The position numbers and the translations under genes were made by a program. A DNA stretch of 64,000 nt from an uncultured Gammaproteobacteria bacterium (GTDB lineage: Bacteria > Pseudomonadota > Gammaproteobacteria > PS1 > Pseudothioglobaceae): positions 101,378 to 165,377 of the forward strand of contig CAJVZH010000002.1 in the NCBI GenBank assembly GCA_913020715.1, read 5' to 3'. Position 1 is the first letter of the stretch, and each line of letters begins with the position of its first letter. Positions 1 through 10,009 of the stretch are shown piece by piece. The notes under the pieces were generated by a model that saw only the letters and a list, made by a program, of their open reading frames with translations, made no database searches and was not told the DNA's origin.

Positions 1-293
1 CTCCTTTTAAGGCGAGATTGATTGCAGATCAAATTCGTAATAAGCCCGTTGATGAGGCTTTGAACATCTTGTCATTTAGCAACAAGAAGGCGGCTGTCTT
101 AGTAAAGAAAATTCTAAGCTCTGCCATTTCTAATGCTGAACATAATGATGGTTTAGACATTGATGAATTAAAAGTAAGTAGTGTTTTCGTAAATGCAGGT
201 TCTACGATGAAGAGAATTCGTCCTAGAGCTAAAGGTAGAGCGAATCGTATTTTAAAAAGAACTAGCCACATTACAGTTGGCGTAAGCGAGTAA
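1..293 (+). CDS. rplV: 50S ribosomal protein L22 (5' partial)
   Basis: Large-subunit protein L22, whose extended loop lines the exit tunnel. The frame is open from base 3, so the first 15 or so residues lie outside the window. The visible part carries the family signature [10 protein letters not shown] followed by the conserved AEHNDG and [12 protein letters not shown] segments and ends in a normal C-terminus ([11 protein letters not shown]). It is followed after 5 bases by rpsC, the usual S10-operon order. It is truncated only by the window edge. Confidence 0.97.
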   Translation, partial: PFKARLIADQIRNKPVDEALNILSFSNKKAAVLVKKILSSAISNAEHNDGLDIDELKVSSVFVNAGSTMKRIRPRAKGRANRILKRTSHITVGVSE

Positions 294-298
294 TCAGT

Positions 299-991
299 AT
301 GGGTCAAAAAGTAAATCCAAAAGGTATTAGATTAGGAATCGTAAAAGATTGGGATTCTAAGTGGTATGCAAATAGCACAGATTATCCTAAGTTTCTATTA
401 TCTGACATTGAAGTTAGAGACTTCCTGTTTAAAGAGTTAGCCTCAGCATCCGTTAGTCGTATCGCAATCGAGCGTTTATCAAACACAGCTAAGGTGATCA
501 TTCACACAGCGCGTCCAGGTATCGTTATCGGTAAAAAAGGTGCGGACATTGAGCGTTTAAAAGCGATTGTCTCTGCCAAGATGGGCATTCCTGTACATAT
601 TAGTATTGAAGAAATTAAAAAACCTGAACTTGACGCACGTCTTGTTGCAGAAAACATTGCACAACAGCTTGAAAAGCGTGTGATGTACCGTCGCGCTGTT
701 AAGCGTGTATTAGGTAACGCAACTCGTATCGGCGCACTCGGCATTAAGGTTATGGTAAGTGGTCGTTTGAATGGTGCAGAAATCGCCCGTTCAGAATGGT
801 ACCGTGAAGGCCGTGTTCCATTACACACTTTCCGTGCTGATGTCGATTACTCTTCATACCGCGCTAATACGCAATACGGTGTTATTGGTATTAAGGTGTG
901 GATTTTCAAAGGTGAAATTCTTGACCACAAAAAAGGCACAATCGAAGAAGTGTCAAAGCGTGGTGCAGGCAAACAATTAGGCAAGAAGTAA
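299..991 (+). CDS. rpsC: 30S ribosomal protein S3
   Basis: Small-subunit head protein S3 at the mRNA entry site. At 230 residues it matches the usual length. It opens with [14 protein letters not shown] and holds the KH-domain GKKG loop ([13 protein letters not shown], around residue 75) and the C-terminal domain with [13 protein letters not shown]. It lies between rplV and rplP in S10-operon order. Confidence 0.98.
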   Translation: MGQKVNPKGIRLGIVKDWDSKWYANSTDYPKFLLSDIEVRDFLFKELASASVSRIAIERLSNTAKVIIHTARPGIVIGKKGADIERLKAIVSAKMGIPVHISIEEIKKPELDARLVAENIAQQLEKRVMYRRAVKRVLGNATRIGALGIKVMVSGRLNGAEIARSEWYREGRVPLHTFRADVDYSSYRANTQYGVIGIKVWIFKGEILDHKKGTIEEVSKRGAGKQLGKK

Positions 992-1003
992 AGGAATTTA
1001 GAG

Positions 1004-1414
1004 ATGTTACAACCTAAACGTACAAAATTTAGAAAGGCTATGAAGGGTCGCAATCGCGGCTTGGCAACTGGCTGCAATGTGAGCTTTGGTGAGATCGGCT
1101 TACAAGCAACTGGCAGATGTCGTATGACTGCTAGGCAAATTGAAGCTGCTCGTCGTGCAATGACACGACACGTTAAGCGACAAGGAAAAATTTGGATTCG
1201 TGTCTTCCCAGACAAGCCAATTACTAAAAAACCATTAGAAGTTCGAATGGGTAAAGGTAAAGGTTCTGTTGAGTACTGGGTTGCACAAATTAAGCCTGGT
1301 CAAATGTTATTTGAAATGCAAGGTGTTGATGAAAATGTTGCAAGAGAGGCTTTTCAGCTGGCTGCATCAAAACTTCCAGTAAGCACAACAATCATTAAAC
1401 GGACGGTAATGTAA
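1004..1414 (+). CDS. rplP: 50S ribosomal protein L16
   Basis: L16 sits near the A site and helps organise the peptidyl-transferase region. The 136 residues begin [11 protein letters not shown] and contain the conserved stretch ending [16 protein letters not shown], then [10 protein letters not shown] and [13 protein letters not shown]. Its stop overlaps the start of rpmC by one base (TAATG), which indicates translational coupling. The arginine of the RMGKGKG region that is hydroxylated in some Gammaproteobacteria is present; whether it is modified here cannot be told. Confidence 0.98.
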   Translation: MLQPKRTKFRKAMKGRNRGLATGCNVSFGEIGLQATGRCRMTARQIEAARRAMTRHVKRQGKIWIRVFPDKPITKKPLEVRMGKGKGSVEYWVAQIKPGQMLFEMQGVDENVAREAFQLAASKLPVSTTIIKRTVM

Positions 1415-1602
1415 TGGATGTTAAAGAATTAAGAGAGCAAGACGTTACTCAGTTAAACGAGACGTTGATGGCATTATTAAAAGAGCACTTTGAATTGCGT
1501 ATGCAGCATCGTTCTCAGCAGTTAACTGATGCGACAAAGCTTGGCAAAACAAAAAGATCCATTGCCCAAATTAAAACAATTATTAACGAGAAGCAATCAT
1601 GA
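1414..1602 (+). CDS. rpmC: 50S ribosomal protein L29
   Basis: Small helical-hairpin protein of the exit-tunnel rim, contacting the signal-recognition and trigger-factor docking site. It has 62 residues, the normal length, with the L29 pattern [26 protein letters not shown] and a C-terminal [16 protein letters not shown]. It overlaps rplP by one base and rpsQ by four bases (ATGA), so the three are translationally coupled. Confidence 0.97.
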   Translation: MDVKELREQDVTQLNETLMALLKEHFELRMQHRSQQLTDATKLGKTKRSIAQIKTIINEKQS

Positions 1603-1868
1603 GCGAGTCTAATTCTGTAGAAAGAGTACTAACAGGCACAGTAGTAAGTGCTGGCCGTGATAAGACAATTGCTGTCTTGGTTGAGCGTAAAGTGCGTCAC
1701 CCAATTTATAAAAAATACATCAAGCGCAGCACTAAAGTGCACGCACATGATGAAAAGAATGAGTGCGGTTTAGGTGATGTTGTACGCGTTGCTGAATCAA
1801 AGCCATTTTCAAAGACCAAAAATTGGGCTTTGTTAGAAATTGTTGAAAAATCAGTAAGTATTGATTAA
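1599..1868 (+). CDS. rpsQ: 30S ribosomal protein S17
   Basis: Primary 16S rRNA-binding protein with an OB fold. The 89 residues include the family markers [35 protein letters not shown] and [18 protein letters not shown]. The start overlaps the stop of rpmC, in S10-operon order. This is the last gene of the S10 operon in Gammaproteobacteria; only 25 bases separate it from rplN, so S10 and spc transcription may be continuous here. Confidence 0.97.
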   Translation: MSESNSVERVLTGTVVSAGRDKTIAVLVERKVRHPIYKKYIKRSTKVHAHDEKNECGLGDVVRVAESKPFSKTKNWALLEIVEKSVSID

Positions 1869-1893
1869 TTAATCGAATTGTAGAGAGAAGAAA

Positions 1894-2262
1894 ATGATTC
1901 AAATGCAAACAAGAGTTCATGTTGCGGATAACAGCGGTGGTGTTAAAGCAATGTGTATCAAAGTTTTAGGTGGCTCTAAGCGTCGCTACGCCAATATTGG
2001 TGATGTTATTAAGGTGAGTATTAAAGAAGCTTCACCACGTGGCAAAGTTAAAAAAGGTGATGTTTACGACGCGGTTGTTGTTCGTACGGCACACGGTGTT
2101 CGTCGTCCAGACGGCTCTAAGATCCGTTTTGATAACAATGCTATTGTCTTGCTTAACTCAAAGCTTGAGCCAATCGGCACACGTATTTTTGGCCCGGTTA
2201 CTCGTGAGCTTAGAAGCTCGCAGTTTATGAAAATTGTTTCACTTGCTCCAGAGGTGCTGTAA
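1894..2262 (+). CDS. rplN: 50S ribosomal protein L14
   Basis: L14 lies at the subunit interface and is the target of the silencing factor RsfS. The 122 residues start [16 protein letters not shown] and keep the family motifs [23 protein letters not shown] and GPVTRELR. It heads the spc operon order (rplN-rplX-rplE-rpsN-rpsH). The start is preceded by GAGAGAAG, a good ribosome-binding site. Its stop overlaps the start of rplX by one base. Confidence 0.98.
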   Translation: MIQMQTRVHVADNSGGVKAMCIKVLGGSKRRYANIGDVIKVSIKEASPRGKVKKGDVYDAVVVRTAHGVRRPDGSKIRFDNNAIVLLNSKLEPIGTRIFGPVTRELRSSQFMKIVSLAPEVL

Positions 2263-2573
2263 TGAACAAGATTAAACAAAATGATGAAGTGATTATTATT
2301 GCTGGTAAGGATAAAGGCTCTATTGGCACAGTTACTAAAGTCCTTGAATCTAAAGTAATTGTTGAGGGTTTAAACCTTGCTAAAAAACATGTACGTCCTA
2401 ACCCACAAGCCGGCATAACTGGTGGTATTGAGCCTAAAGAAATGCCTTTAAGTATTTCTAATGTAGCAATCTACAACTCAGAAACACAAAAAGCGGATCG
2501 TGTTGGTGTTAGAACCAATGCAGATGGCGTTAAAGAAAGATTTTTCAAGTCAAGCGGTGAAGCGCTAGCTTAA
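2262..2573 (+). CDS. rplX: 50S ribosomal protein L24
   Basis: Assembly-initiating large-subunit protein with an N-terminal KOW motif ([20 protein letters not shown], residues about 8-27). Its 103 residues match the bacterial family, with the conserved [22 protein letters not shown] core. It overlaps rplN by one base (TAATG) and sits in spc-operon order. Confidence 0.97.
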   Translation: MNKIKQNDEVIIIAGKDKGSIGTVTKVLESKVIVEGLNLAKKHVRPNPQAGITGGIEPKEMPLSISNVAIYNSETQKADRVGVRTNADGVKERFFKSSGEALA

Positions 2574-2595
2574 TTTATTAAAAGATAGGTGAGAA

Positions 2596-3141
2596 GTGTC
2601 TAGATTACAAGAACAATACAAAAACGAAATTTTGCCAAAATTACAGGCTGACCTTGGGGTAACAAATCCTATGTCTGTCCCTAAGATTGAAAAAATTACC
2701 ATTAATATGGGTCTCGGCTCAGCTTTAGGTGACAAGAAAGTACTTGAAAGCGCAATCGAAGAATTAGGTTTAATTTCTTCGCAAAAGCCAATGACTTGTC
2801 TTGCGCGTAAATCAGTGGCGAGCTTCAAACTTAGAGAAGGTAACGCAATTGGTTGTAAAGTAACTTTGCGTAAAGAAAGAATGTACGAATTCCTTGACCG
2901 GTTAGTGAATATTGCTATTCCGCGTATTAGGGACTTCCGTGGTTTAAACGAGAAATCATTTGATGGTCGTGGTAACTACAACATGGGTCTTACAGAGCAA
3001 ATTGTATTCCCAGAAATTGATTTCGAAAAAGTAACAAGAGTGCGTGGTATGGATATTGCTATCACTACGACTGCACAAAGTGATGATGATGCTAAGAAAC
3101 TATTAGCGATGTTTAATTTCCCATTCAAGGATAAAGGATAA
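2596..3141 (+). CDS. rplE: 50S ribosomal protein L5
   Basis: 5S rRNA-binding protein of the central protuberance. The 181 residues begin at a GTG codon preceded by AGGTGAGAA, and the N-terminus ([15 protein letters not shown]) matches the family, so GTG is the real start. Further markers are [12 protein letters not shown], the [14 protein letters not shown] loop and the C-terminal [20 protein letters not shown]. It is one of the few non-ATG starts in the ribosomal block. Confidence 0.97.
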   Translation: MSRLQEQYKNEILPKLQADLGVTNPMSVPKIEKITINMGLGSALGDKKVLESAIEELGLISSQKPMTCLARKSVASFKLREGNAIGCKVTLRKERMYEFLDRLVNIAIPRIRDFRGLNEKSFDGRGNYNMGLTEQIVFPEIDFEKVTRVRGMDIAITTTAQSDDDAKKLLAMFNFPFKDKG

Positions 3142-3145
3142 CACG

Positions 3146-3451
3146 ATGGCTAAAAAGTCTATGATACATAGAGACGTTAAACGCTCAAAATTGGTAGCTA
3201 AATACCAAGAAAAGCGTGCGGCGTTAAAGAAAATTATTAAGAGTATTCACTCTTCAGATGAAGAGCGTTTTCAAGCAGTGATTAAACTACAAACACTGCC
3301 AAGAGACTCTTCACCGTCTCGTCAGCGTAGTCGCTGCGGACTGTCTGGTCGACCGCACGGTTTCTATCGTAAATTTGGTTTGGCCAAAAATCAATTGAGA
3401 GACCGCACCATGAATGGTGAAGTCCCTGGTTTATCTAAAGCAAGTTGGTAG
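3146..3451 (+). CDS. rpsN: 30S ribosomal protein S14, zinc-free type
   Basis: Head protein S14 in its 101-residue form. The region before [12 protein letters not shown], where the zinc-type paralogue has CxxC, reads [17 protein letters not shown], so this is the zinc-independent (C-minus) type usual in Gammaproteobacteria. The start lies 4 bases after the rplE stop. Confidence 0.97.
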   Translation: MAKKSMIHRDVKRSKLVAKYQEKRAALKKIIKSIHSSDEERFQAVIKLQTLPRDSSPSRQRSRCGLSGRPHGFYRKFGLAKNQLRDRTMNGEVPGLSKASW

Positions 3452-3461
3452 GAGAAATAAT

Positions 3462-3860
3462 ATGAGTATGTCTGATCCAATTTCTGATATGTTGACACGC
3501 ATTCGCAATGCGCATGCAGTAAAGAAAGCAACAGTATCTATGCCAGCTGCAAAATTAAAGTCTGCCATTGCAACTGTATTGCAAGATGAAGGTTACATTT
3601 CTTCATTTGCCGTAGAAGGTGATACTGCAGCAACTAAAACATTAACGCTTACTTTAAAGTATTTTGATGATAAGCCTGTTATTGATTCTTTAGCTAGAAT
3701 TTCTAAACCAAGTCTACGTGTGTATGTCGGTAAAAATGATATTCCAAGCGTTATGAATGGCCTGGGTATCGTTATTATTTCAACACCAAACGGCGTTATG
3801 ACTGGCCAATCGGCTAAAGCTCAGAGCGTTGGTGGCGAAGTATTGTGCAGTATTTGTTAA
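3462..3860 (+). CDS. rpsH: 30S ribosomal protein S8
   Basis: 16S rRNA central-domain protein, 132 residues. The start is the ATG at 3462 after GGAGAAATAAT, because the protein then begins [17 protein letters not shown] as in other bacteria; an in-frame start further upstream would overlap rpsN and add unrelated residues. The C-terminal [23 protein letters not shown] region is typical. In E. coli S8 is the translational repressor of the spc operon at rplE; no matching site was examined here. Confidence 0.97.
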   Translation: MSMSDPISDMLTRIRNAHAVKKATVSMPAAKLKSAIATVLQDEGYISSFAVEGDTAATKTLTLTLKYFDDKPVIDSLARISKPSLRVYVGKNDIPSVMNGLGIVIISTPNGVMTGQSAKAQSVGGEVLCSIC

Positions 3861-3873
3861 TAGGGAGATAAGT

Positions 3874-4419
3874 ATGTCAAGAGTCGCAAAATCACCTATC
3901 ACAATACCTTCGGGCGTTGAAGTGTCACAAAATGCTGACGTTTTAACCGTTAAAGGCAAGTTAGGCGAAATGAGCATGAGTGTTCATTCAAGTGTTGTTA
4001 TTAGTAATAGTGATAATGTATTAACTTTTGCCACGGCAGAAGTGAGTAAAAAAGAAACTAAAGGCGCATGGGCTCAAGCAGGTACTGCAAGAGCAAACAC
4101 TGCGAACTTAATTCAGGGCGTTTCGCAAGGCTGGGAAAAGAAACTATCACTGATCGGTGTTGGTTACCGTGCAAAAGCAGCAGGTAAAGTTTTAAATCTT
4201 ACTTTGGGCTTTTCACATCCAGTTAACTACACGTTGCCTGAAGGTATTACTGCTGAGACACCTTCACAAACTGAAGTGATTGTTAAAGGTATCGATAAGC
4301 AAAAAGTTGGACAAGCTGCTGCAGAAATCAGAGCGTTCCGTCCGCCGGAGCCTTATAAAGGCAAAGGTGTTCGCTACACTGACGAGCAAGTTGTTCGTAA
4401 AGACGCTAAGAAGAAATAA
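3874..4419 (+). CDS. rplF: 50S ribosomal protein L6
   Basis: L6, near the GTPase-associated centre, 181 residues. The start is ATG 3874 after AGGGAGATAAGT, giving [17 protein letters not shown]. The two duplicated domains are visible, and the C-terminal signature [26 protein letters not shown] is intact. Order and spacing fit the spc operon. Confidence 0.97.
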   Translation: MSRVAKSPITIPSGVEVSQNADVLTVKGKLGEMSMSVHSSVVISNSDNVLTFATAEVSKKETKGAWAQAGTARANTANLIQGVSQGWEKKLSLIGVGYRAKAAGKVLNLTLGFSHPVNYTLPEGITAETPSQTEVIVKGIDKQKVGQAAAEIRAFRPPEPYKGKGVRYTDEQVVRKDAKKK

Positions 4420-4437
4420 TTGATTAAGGGTATTTAG

Positions 4438-4785
4438 ATGAAACTTTCTAAAAAACAAGCTCGCTTAAGAAGAGCAACTAAATTTAGAGCAAAACATGCC
4501 GAGAAAGGTGTAGAGCGTTTATGCATTTACAAATCTTCACAGCATATCTACGCGCAGATTATTAGTGGCTGCGGCACGAAGACTTTGGCTTCTGCTTCCT
4601 CCATTACTGCTAAGATGAAAAATGGCGGCAATGTTGAAGCGGCTACTAAAATTGGCAATTTAATTGCAAAGGCAGCTTTGAAAGCTAAGGTTTCTAAAGT
4701 TGCATTTGATCGTTCAGGTTTTAAATATCATGGTCGCGTTAAAGCCCTTGCTGATGCAGCAAGAGATGGCGGACTTGATTTTTAA
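4438..4785 (+). CDS. rplR: 50S ribosomal protein L18
   Basis: 5S rRNA-binding protein that works with L5 in the central protuberance. It has 115 residues, with the family elements [26 protein letters not shown] and the C-terminal [20 protein letters not shown]. It lies between rplF and rpsE as expected. Confidence 0.97.
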   Translation: MKLSKKQARLRRATKFRAKHAEKGVERLCIYKSSQHIYAQIISGCGTKTLASASSITAKMKNGGNVEAATKIGNLIAKAALKAKVSKVAFDRSGFKYHGRVKALADAARDGGLDF

Positions 4786-4812
4786 TAAATAGTATTTATA
4801 CAGGTTAATACA

Positions 4813-5331
4813 ATGGCTGAAAATAATAGAAAAAATTATAACGAAGAAAGTGAATTCATTGAAAAATTGGTGAACATTCGTCGTGTTGTTAAAGTAGTAA
4901 AGGGCGGTCGAATCTTCGGTTTTTCTGCTTTAGTTGTTGTTGGTGACGGTAACGGTAAAATTGGTTACGGTACGGGCAAAGCACGTGAAGTGCCTGCCGC
5001 AATCCAAAAAGCAATGGACAAAGCAAGAAAGACTATGAAGTCTGTTCCTCTAGTGAACGGCACACTTCATTACCCAATTACTTCATGTGTTGGTGCTGCT
5101 AAAGTTTACATGCAGCCAGCTTCTGATGGTACAGGTGTGATTGCTGGTGGCCCAATGCGTAGTGTTTTAGAAGCTGTGGGTGTACACAACATCTTGGCTA
5201 AATGCAATGGCACACGTAATCCAATTAGTGTTGTGAGAGCAACGATTGAAGGTCTTACTAGTATGTCATCACCTGCAACTGTTGCTGCTAAGCGCGGCAA
5301 AACTGTAGAACAAATTACTGGGGAAGCGTAA
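4813..5331 (+). CDS. rpsE: 30S ribosomal protein S5
   Basis: S5 takes part in decoding accuracy and mRNA unwinding at the entry site. The 172 residues hold the double-stranded-RNA-binding-like N-terminal domain ([18 protein letters not shown], then [18 protein letters not shown]) and the C-terminal [22 protein letters not shown] motif. Its stop overlaps the start of rpmD by one base. Confidence 0.98.
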   Translation: MAENNRKNYNEESEFIEKLVNIRRVVKVVKGGRIFGFSALVVVGDGNGKIGYGTGKAREVPAAIQKAMDKARKTMKSVPLVNGTLHYPITSCVGAAKVYMQPASDGTGVIAGGPMRSVLEAVGVHNILAKCNGTRNPISVVRATIEGLTSMSSPATVAAKRGKTVEQITGEA

Positions 5332-5624
5332 TGGCTGAAGAAAAAGTAGAGAAAAAAGCAGCACCTAAGAAAGCTGCTGTCGCTAAAAAAGCACCCGCTA
5401 AAGCTGCCGCAGCTAAGAAGGCCCCCGCTAAAAAAGCAGCACCTAAGAAAGCAACAGTACGTGTAACTTTAGTAAAAGGCTTTCATGGTCGCCTTCCTAG
5501 ACACCGTGCAACAGTGACTGGTCTTGGCTTAAAGCGTATCAATCACACAGTAGAATTGGAAGACACAGCGTGCGTAAGAGGCATGATTAACAAAGTGTCT
5601 TACTTGTTAAAAGTAGAGGATTAA
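5331..5624 (+). CDS. rpmD: 50S ribosomal protein L30 with a Lys/Ala-rich N-terminal extension
   Basis: L30 is normally a compact protein of about 60 residues. Here the canonical part is residues about 42-97 ([50 protein letters not shown]). It is preceded by some 40 residues made almost only of Lys, Ala and Pro (repeated KKAAPKKA and AKKAPAK units), which recall histone H1-like tails. The extension is in frame with the start coupled to rpsE and has no other start nearer the core, so it is probably translated. A 22-base direct repeat (5353-5374 and 5431-5452) inside the extension suggests growth by slippage or duplication. The tail is likely disordered and could contact rRNA; that is inference. 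Confidence 0.93.
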   Translation: MAEEKVEKKAAPKKAAVAKKAPAKAAAAKKAPAKKAAPKKATVRVTLVKGFHGRLPRHRATVTGLGLKRINHTVELEDTACVRGMINKVSYLLKVED

Positions 5625-5627
5625 AGA

Positions 5628-6062
5628 ATGAACCTTAATACATTAAAGCCTGCAGAAGGCGAGAAAACCTCAAGAAAACGTGTTGGTCGCGGCATCGGTT
5701 CTGGCATGGGCAAAACTTGTGGTCGTGGCCACAAAGGTCAGAAGTCTCGTTCTGGTGGTATTACTAAAATTGGTTTTGAGGGTGGTCAGATGCCTCTACA
5801 GAGAAGATTGCCTAAAGTGGGCTTCTCTTCACGCGTTTCAAGAATCACTTCGCAAGTTACTTTGTCACAATTAGACAAACTTAGCGAAACAGATATCAAT
5901 ATTGATGTTTTGAAAGAGCACAACTTAGTAACTAAGAACATCCTAAGAGTTAAAGTGATGTTATCTGGCGAAATCAATCGCGCAATTAATCTAAGCGGTA
6001 TCAGAGCAACTAAAGGCGCGACAGCGGCCATTGAAGCAGCTAAAGGAACTATTAGCGAGTAA
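5628..6062 (+). CDS. rplO: 50S ribosomal protein L15
   Basis: Late-assembly large-subunit protein, 144 residues. The Gly/Arg-rich N-terminal tail ([22 protein letters not shown]) threads into rRNA, followed by [17 protein letters not shown] and a globular C-terminal domain. It starts 4 bases after rpmD and ends 4 bases before secY. Confidence 0.97.
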   Translation: MNLNTLKPAEGEKTSRKRVGRGIGSGMGKTCGRGHKGQKSRSGGITKIGFEGGQMPLQRRLPKVGFSSRVSRITSQVTLSQLDKLSETDINIDVLKEHNLVTKNILRVKVMLSGEINRAINLSGIRATKGATAAIEAAKGTISE

Positions 6063-6066
6063 TGAA

Positions 6067-7368
6067 ATGAGCCAATCCCGATTAGGACTTAGTGAAGATT
6101 TAATAAAACGCATCCTCTATTTATTGGGTGCGTTAATCGTTTTCAGACTTGGAACACATATTGTGATTCCATTTATCTCGCAAGACGCATTAGCCTCACT
6201 AGTTGAAGATAACAGAACAGGTATCCTGGGCATGATGAACATGTTTTCAGGCGGTGCCTTAGAGCGCCTATCGATCTTCACCTTGGGCATCATGCCGTAT
6301 ATCTCTTCATCCATCATCATGAACTTGATGACTTCTGTTGTCCCGCATTTTGAGCAACTGAAGAAAGAAGGCGATCGTGGTCGTCGTAAGATTACGCAGT
6401 ACACTCGTATGGGTACGGTCTTATTAGCAGTATTCCAGTCTTATGGTATTTCTATTGCTCTGCAATCTCAATCGGGCGGTGGTTTTGACTTGGTCACCAA
6501 CCCAGGCCTAACATTTAGCTTTGTTACCGTTGTGACATTGACAACAGGCACACTATTTTTGATGTGGCTTGGAGAACAAATTAGTGAAAAAGGCATTGGT
6601 AACGGTATCTCGATGATTATTTTCGCAGGTATTGTTTCAGGCTTGCCAGCTTCGTTTGGCAATACGTTGGGCATGCTGGGCACGGGTGAATTAACTGTTT
6701 TCGCAGTCGTCGTTATTCTATTAATGGCGGTTCTAGTGATGGCTTTCGTGGTCTTTATGGAGCGCGGTCAACGTCGTATTACTGTCAATTACGCCAAGCG
6801 ACAGCAAGGCCGTAAAATGACGGGCGGACAAAGCTCTTACTTGCCATTGAAAATCAATATGGCGGGTGTAATTCCACCCATTTTTGCCTCAAGTATTATT
6901 CTTTTCCCATCAACATTAGGTAGCTGGTTTTCACAAACTGATGGCTTGGGTTGGTTGGCAAACGTTACCGCAGCTATCTCGCCAGGACAGCCTCTGTATA
7001 TTGCTTTTTATGGTACTGCGATTGTATTCTTTACGTTCTTCTACACGGCATTGACATTTGATGCCAAAGATACAGCTGACAACCTACGCAAATCTGGCGG
7101 CTTCATTCCAGGCATTCGTCCAGGTCAACAATCTGCAGAATATATTGACAGTGTAACGTCAAGACTGACAGCGGTTGGTGCGGTCTATATTACCGCCGTT
7201 TGTTTATTGCCAGAATTTCTAATTTTGTACTGGAGTGTGCCTTTCTACTTTGGCGGCACCAGTCTTTTAATCATCGTTGTTGTGGTGATGGATTTTATCG
7301 CGCAGGCGCAATCTCATATGATGTCAAATCAATATGAAGGCCTTATGCGCAAAGCGAACTTAAAGTAA
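6067..7368 (+). CDS. secY: Protein translocase subunit SecY
   Basis: Central channel of the SecYEG inner-membrane translocon. The protein has 433 residues with ten predicted membrane segments, and keeps [10 protein letters not shown] at the N-terminus, [13 protein letters not shown], the loop [21 protein letters not shown] cut by membrane segments, and the C-terminal [11 protein letters not shown] region. The start at ATG 6067 is chosen because it gives the conserved N-terminus; a start at 6031 in the same frame would lie inside rplO. It occupies the usual place after rplO in the spc operon. Confidence 0.97.
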   Translation: MSQSRLGLSEDLIKRILYLLGALIVFRLGTHIVIPFISQDALASLVEDNRTGILGMMNMFSGGALERLSIFTLGIMPYISSSIIMNLMTSVVPHFEQLKKEGDRGRRKITQYTRMGTVLLAVFQSYGISIALQSQSGGGFDLVTNPGLTFSFVTVVTLTTGTLFLMWLGEQISEKGIGNGISMIIFAGIVSGLPASFGNTLGMLGTGELTVFAVVVILLMAVLVMAFVVFMERGQRRITVNYAKRQQGRKMTGGQSSYLPLKINMAGVIPPIFASSIILFPSTLGSWFSQTDGLGWLANVTAAISPGQPLYIAFYGTAIVFFTFFYTALTFDAKDTADNLRKSGGFIPGIRPGQQSAEYIDSVTSRLTAVGAVYITAVCLLPEFLILYWSVPFYFGGTSLLIIVVVVMDFIAQAQSHMMSNQYEGLMRKANLK

Positions 7369-7377
7369 GGAAACACT

Positions 7378-7491
7378 ATGAAAGTAAGAGCATCAGTTAA
7401 AAAAATGTGTAAAGATTGTAAAATTATCAAGCGTCACGGCGTTGTTCGTGTGATTTGTAAAGAGCCTCGTCACAAACAGAGACAAGGATAA
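7378..7491 (+). CDS. rpmJ: 50S ribosomal protein L36, zinc-binding type
   Basis: A 37-residue ribosomal protein, [20 protein letters not shown] followed by a basic tail. Zinc ligands C11, C14, C27 and H32 are all present, so this is the C-plus type. ATG 7378 follows AAGGAAACACT, 9 bases after the secY stop. It is the last gene of the spc operon. Confidence 0.96.
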   Translation: MKVRASVKKMCKDCKIIKRHGVVRVICKEPRHKQRQG

Positions 7492-7496
7492 TTACA

Positions 7497-7525
7497 TTGA
7501 CAACGATTGATCAACAACGTAAAAT
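7497..7525 (+). promoter_or_regulatory. Sigma-70-type promoter of the alpha operon
   Basis: TTGACA at 7497-7502 and TAAAAT at 7520-7525 are separated by exactly 17 bases, a near-consensus sigma-70 promoter. It starts 6 bases after the rpmJ stop and about 80 bases before rpsM, the place where an alpha-operon promoter is expected. Transcription would begin near 7532 and leave a leader of about 70 bases. Confidence 0.8.
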
Positions 7526-7550
7526 TGCACGTTTTTTTCAGTTTAATAAT

Positions 7551-7572
7551 TTGAGTGAAATGAATCACTCAA
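7551..7572 (+). promoter_or_regulatory. Hairpin in the alpha-operon leader
   Basis: TTGAGTGA (7551-7558) and TCACTCAA (7565-7572) form a perfect 8-bp stem with a 6-base loop, inside the leader between the promoter and rpsM. In enterobacteria S4 represses this operon by binding a pseudoknot in the same leader. The sequence here does not obviously match that pseudoknot, so a role in S4 feedback is only a possibility. Confidence 0.45.
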
Positions 7573-7604
7573 TAATTGTATTTAAAGGGATATAGGTAGA
7601 GTTT

Positions 7605-7958
7605 ATGGCACGTATTGCGGGAATCAACATTCCAACACATAAGCATATTGTAATTGGCCTTCAGTCAATTTTCGGTATTGGCGAAACAAGATCAAAACAA
7701 ATTTGTGACACACTTAAGTTGGATCCAACTACTAAAGTTTCTGCATTGACAGAAGGTGAGTTGGAAGAGATTCGTGCTGTGATTGCACAATTTCAGGTTG
7801 AAGGTGACTTGCGTCGTGAAGTAGCAATGAACATCAAGCGTCTGAGAGACTTAGGTTGCTACCGCGGTATTCGCCACAGAAAATCACTGCCTTTACGCGG
7901 TCAAAGAACTAAAACCAACGCTAGAACTCGTAAGGGTCCTCGTCGTTTAATTAAATAA
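7605..7958 (+). CDS. rpsM: 30S ribosomal protein S13
   Basis: Head protein contacting P-site tRNA and forming intersubunit bridges. The 117 residues start [14 protein letters not shown] and end with the conserved basic tail ([20 protein letters not shown], then TRKGPRR). It is the first gene of the alpha operon, with a strong promoter about 80 bases upstream. Confidence 0.98.
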   Translation: MARIAGINIPTHKHIVIGLQSIFGIGETRSKQICDTLKLDPTTKVSALTEGELEEIRAVIAQFQVEGDLRREVAMNIKRLRDLGCYRGIRHRKSLPLRGQRTKTNARTRKGPRRLIK

Positions 7959-7973
7959 TTAGGACAGATAGTT

Positions 7974-8360
7974 ATGGCTAAGGCACAAACACCAAAAAAG
8001 AAGTCTAAGAAGATTGTTAGTGACGGTATCGCGCATATTCACGCGACGTTTAACAACACAATTGTGATGATCACTGATCGTCACGGCAATGCACTTTGTT
8101 GGGCAACTTCAGGCGGCTCAGGTTTTAGAGGTTCAAGAAAATCAACGCCTTTCGCTGCGCAAGTTGCTGCTGGAAGTTGTGGTGAGAAGGCTCAAGCAAT
8201 GGGCATGAAAAACCTTGAAGTTCGTGTTAAAGGTCCTGGTCCAGGTAGAGACTCAGCGATTCGTGGCTTGAACGCACAGGGTTTGAAAATTCAATCAATT
8301 ACAGATGTGACGCCAATTCCACACAATGGCTGTCGTCCTTCTAAGAAACGTAGAGTTTAA
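7974..8360 (+). CDS. rpsK: 30S ribosomal protein S11
   Basis: Platform protein near the Shine-Dalgarno helix. It has 128 residues with [36 protein letters not shown] and the highly conserved [15 protein letters not shown] segment, and the C-terminal [13 protein letters not shown]. Standard alpha-operon position. Confidence 0.98.
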   Translation: MAKAQTPKKKSKKIVSDGIAHIHATFNNTIVMITDRHGNALCWATSGGSGFRGSRKSTPFAAQVAAGSCGEKAQAMGMKNLEVRVKGPGPGRDSAIRGLNAQGLKIQSITDVTPIPHNGCRPSKKRRV

Positions 8361-8369
8361 GGATAAATT

Positions 8370-8996
8370 ATGGCAAGATATACGGGTCCTACATGTAAGC
8401 TAGCACGTCGTGAAGGCGTTGACTTAGAGCTTAAGAGTGGCGTTAGATCGCTTGATTCAAAGTGTAAATTAACACAACTTCCTGGCATGCACGGTGCAAC
8501 TGCACGTCGTCAGAAAGGCACTGAGTATGGTTTGCAATTACGTGAAAAACAAAAAGTTAGACGTATTTACGGCATCCTTGAGAAGCAGTTCCGTCTTTAC
8601 TATCAAAAAGCAAGCTCAAAGAAAGGCTCAACAGGCGAAAACCTATTGTCATTCCTTGAATGTCGTCTTGATAACGTTGTGTACCGTATGGGTTTCGCTG
8701 CTACACGCGCCGAAGCAAGACAATTGGTTTCGCACAAGTCAATTAAGGTTAACGGTAAATTAGTGAACATTCCTTCATATCAAGTTAGCGCTAATGACGA
8801 GATTTCAATTAGAGAAAAAGCCAAAAAACAAAGTCGCATCCAACTAGCCGTTGAGCTGTCAGAGCAGCATGGTGCCGTTGAATGGGTTGATGTTGACAAC
8901 AAAGCGTTAAAAGGTGTTTTCAAGAATGTTCCGGCACGTGATGATCTTTCATCTGATATTGCAGAGCATTTGATCGTCGAATTGTATTCTAAATAG
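8370..8996 (+). CDS. rpsD: 30S ribosomal protein S4
   Basis: Primary 16S assembly protein and, in enterobacteria, feedback repressor of the alpha operon. The 208 residues begin [16 protein letters not shown] and hold an S4 RNA-binding domain at about 98-160 ([38 protein letters not shown]). The start lies 9 bases after rpsK and the stop 9 bases before rpoA. Confidence 0.98.
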   Translation: MARYTGPTCKLARREGVDLELKSGVRSLDSKCKLTQLPGMHGATARRQKGTEYGLQLREKQKVRRIYGILEKQFRLYYQKASSKKGSTGENLLSFLECRLDNVVYRMGFAATRAEARQLVSHKSIKVNGKLVNIPSYQVSANDEISIREKAKKQSRIQLAVELSEQHGAVEWVDVDNKALKGVFKNVPARDDLSSDIAEHLIVELYSK

Positions 8997-9005
8997 GAAT
9001 TAAGT

Positions 9006-9986
9006 ATGCAAGGTAGTCCAAAAGATTTTTTAAAGCCAAAATTAATCGATTCAACTGAATTGAACAAAAATGAATATCGTGTTGTTCTTGAGCCGCTTGA
9101 GCGTGGTTTTGGACACACACTAGGCAACGCCCTTAGGAGAACTTTATTGTCTTCTATGGTGGGTTCAGCCGTTACTGAAGTTGCCATTGATGGCGTTATG
9201 CACGAATTCTCTTCAATCGAAGGCGTGCAGGAAGACGTCCTTGATATTCTACTTAACCTGAAAGAGGCTGCAGTATCGCTTAACGCGACTGAAAGTGCGA
9301 CGGTTGTTATTGAGAAGTCTGGCCCATGCGAAGTGACTGTTGCTGACATTGAATCTAACGCTACAGATGTTAGTGTTTTCAACCCTGAGAAAGTGATTGC
9401 CACGGTGAATGACGGTGGAAAAATTAGAATGACTTTGCAGATTGGTACAGGCACGGGCTACGACGTTGCTGTTGCTCGTGATATCGAGGCAGAAACAATC
9501 GGCAGCATGCAACTTGATGCAAGTTTTTCGCCAATTAAACGTGTAAGCTTTAACGTTGAATCAGCGCGAGTTGAGCAAAAAGTAAACTTGGACAGATTAA
9601 ACATCACAATCGAGACTAACGGTTCTGTAGGTGCAGAAGAAGCAGTAAAACGTGCTGCGACTATCTTGCAAGACCAGCTATCTTCATTTGTTGAGCTTGA
9701 GCCTGTTGAAGAAGAAGAACCACAACCTACTTCTGACGACTTCCCGCCTATGTACTTATCAGCGGTAGACGAGTTAGAGTTAACTGTGCGTTCAGCAAAC
9801 TGCTTGAAAGCTGAGCAAATTTACTACATCGGTGACTTGATCCAAAAATCTGAGCCAGATTTATTAAGAACACCAAACTTAGGTCGTAAATCACTTAACG
9901 AAATTAAAGAAGTATTAACTGAAAAAGGATTGGAGCTCGGTACACAAATCGAGAACTGGCCACCAGTTGATCTTATGAGTGAATAA
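9006..9986 (+). CDS. rpoA: DNA-directed RNA polymerase subunit alpha
   Basis: Scaffold for core polymerase assembly and contact point for activators. At 326 residues it is complete: the N-terminal dimerisation domain (residues 1-230, with [20 protein letters not shown]), an acidic linker ([17 protein letters not shown]) and the C-terminal DNA- and activator-binding domain (about 245-320, [20 protein letters not shown], then [14 protein letters not shown]). An intact CTD matters for the AraC-type activation proposed for the fad promoters in this window. Confidence 0.99.
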   Translation: MQGSPKDFLKPKLIDSTELNKNEYRVVLEPLERGFGHTLGNALRRTLLSSMVGSAVTEVAIDGVMHEFSSIEGVQEDVLDILLNLKEAAVSLNATESATVVIEKSGPCEVTVADIESNATDVSVFNPEKVIATVNDGGKIRMTLQIGTGTGYDVAVARDIEAETIGSMQLDASFSPIKRVSFNVESARVEQKVNLDRLNITIETNGSVGAEEAVKRAATILQDQLSSFVELEPVEEEEPQPTSDDFPPMYLSAVDELELTVRSANCLKAEQIYYIGDLIQKSEPDLLRTPNLGRKSLNEIKEVLTEKGLELGTQIENWPPVDLMSE

Positions 9987-10009
9987 GACACAAGAAATAG
10001 GATAAAGAA

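Noticed and set aside
8780..9454. A 224-codon open frame on the minus strand opposite rpsD and rpoA.
   Set aside because: It lies wholly opposite two essential genes in their reading register, has low-complexity Ser/Thr-rich translation and no ribosome-binding site or family match, so it is a shadow of their codon use.
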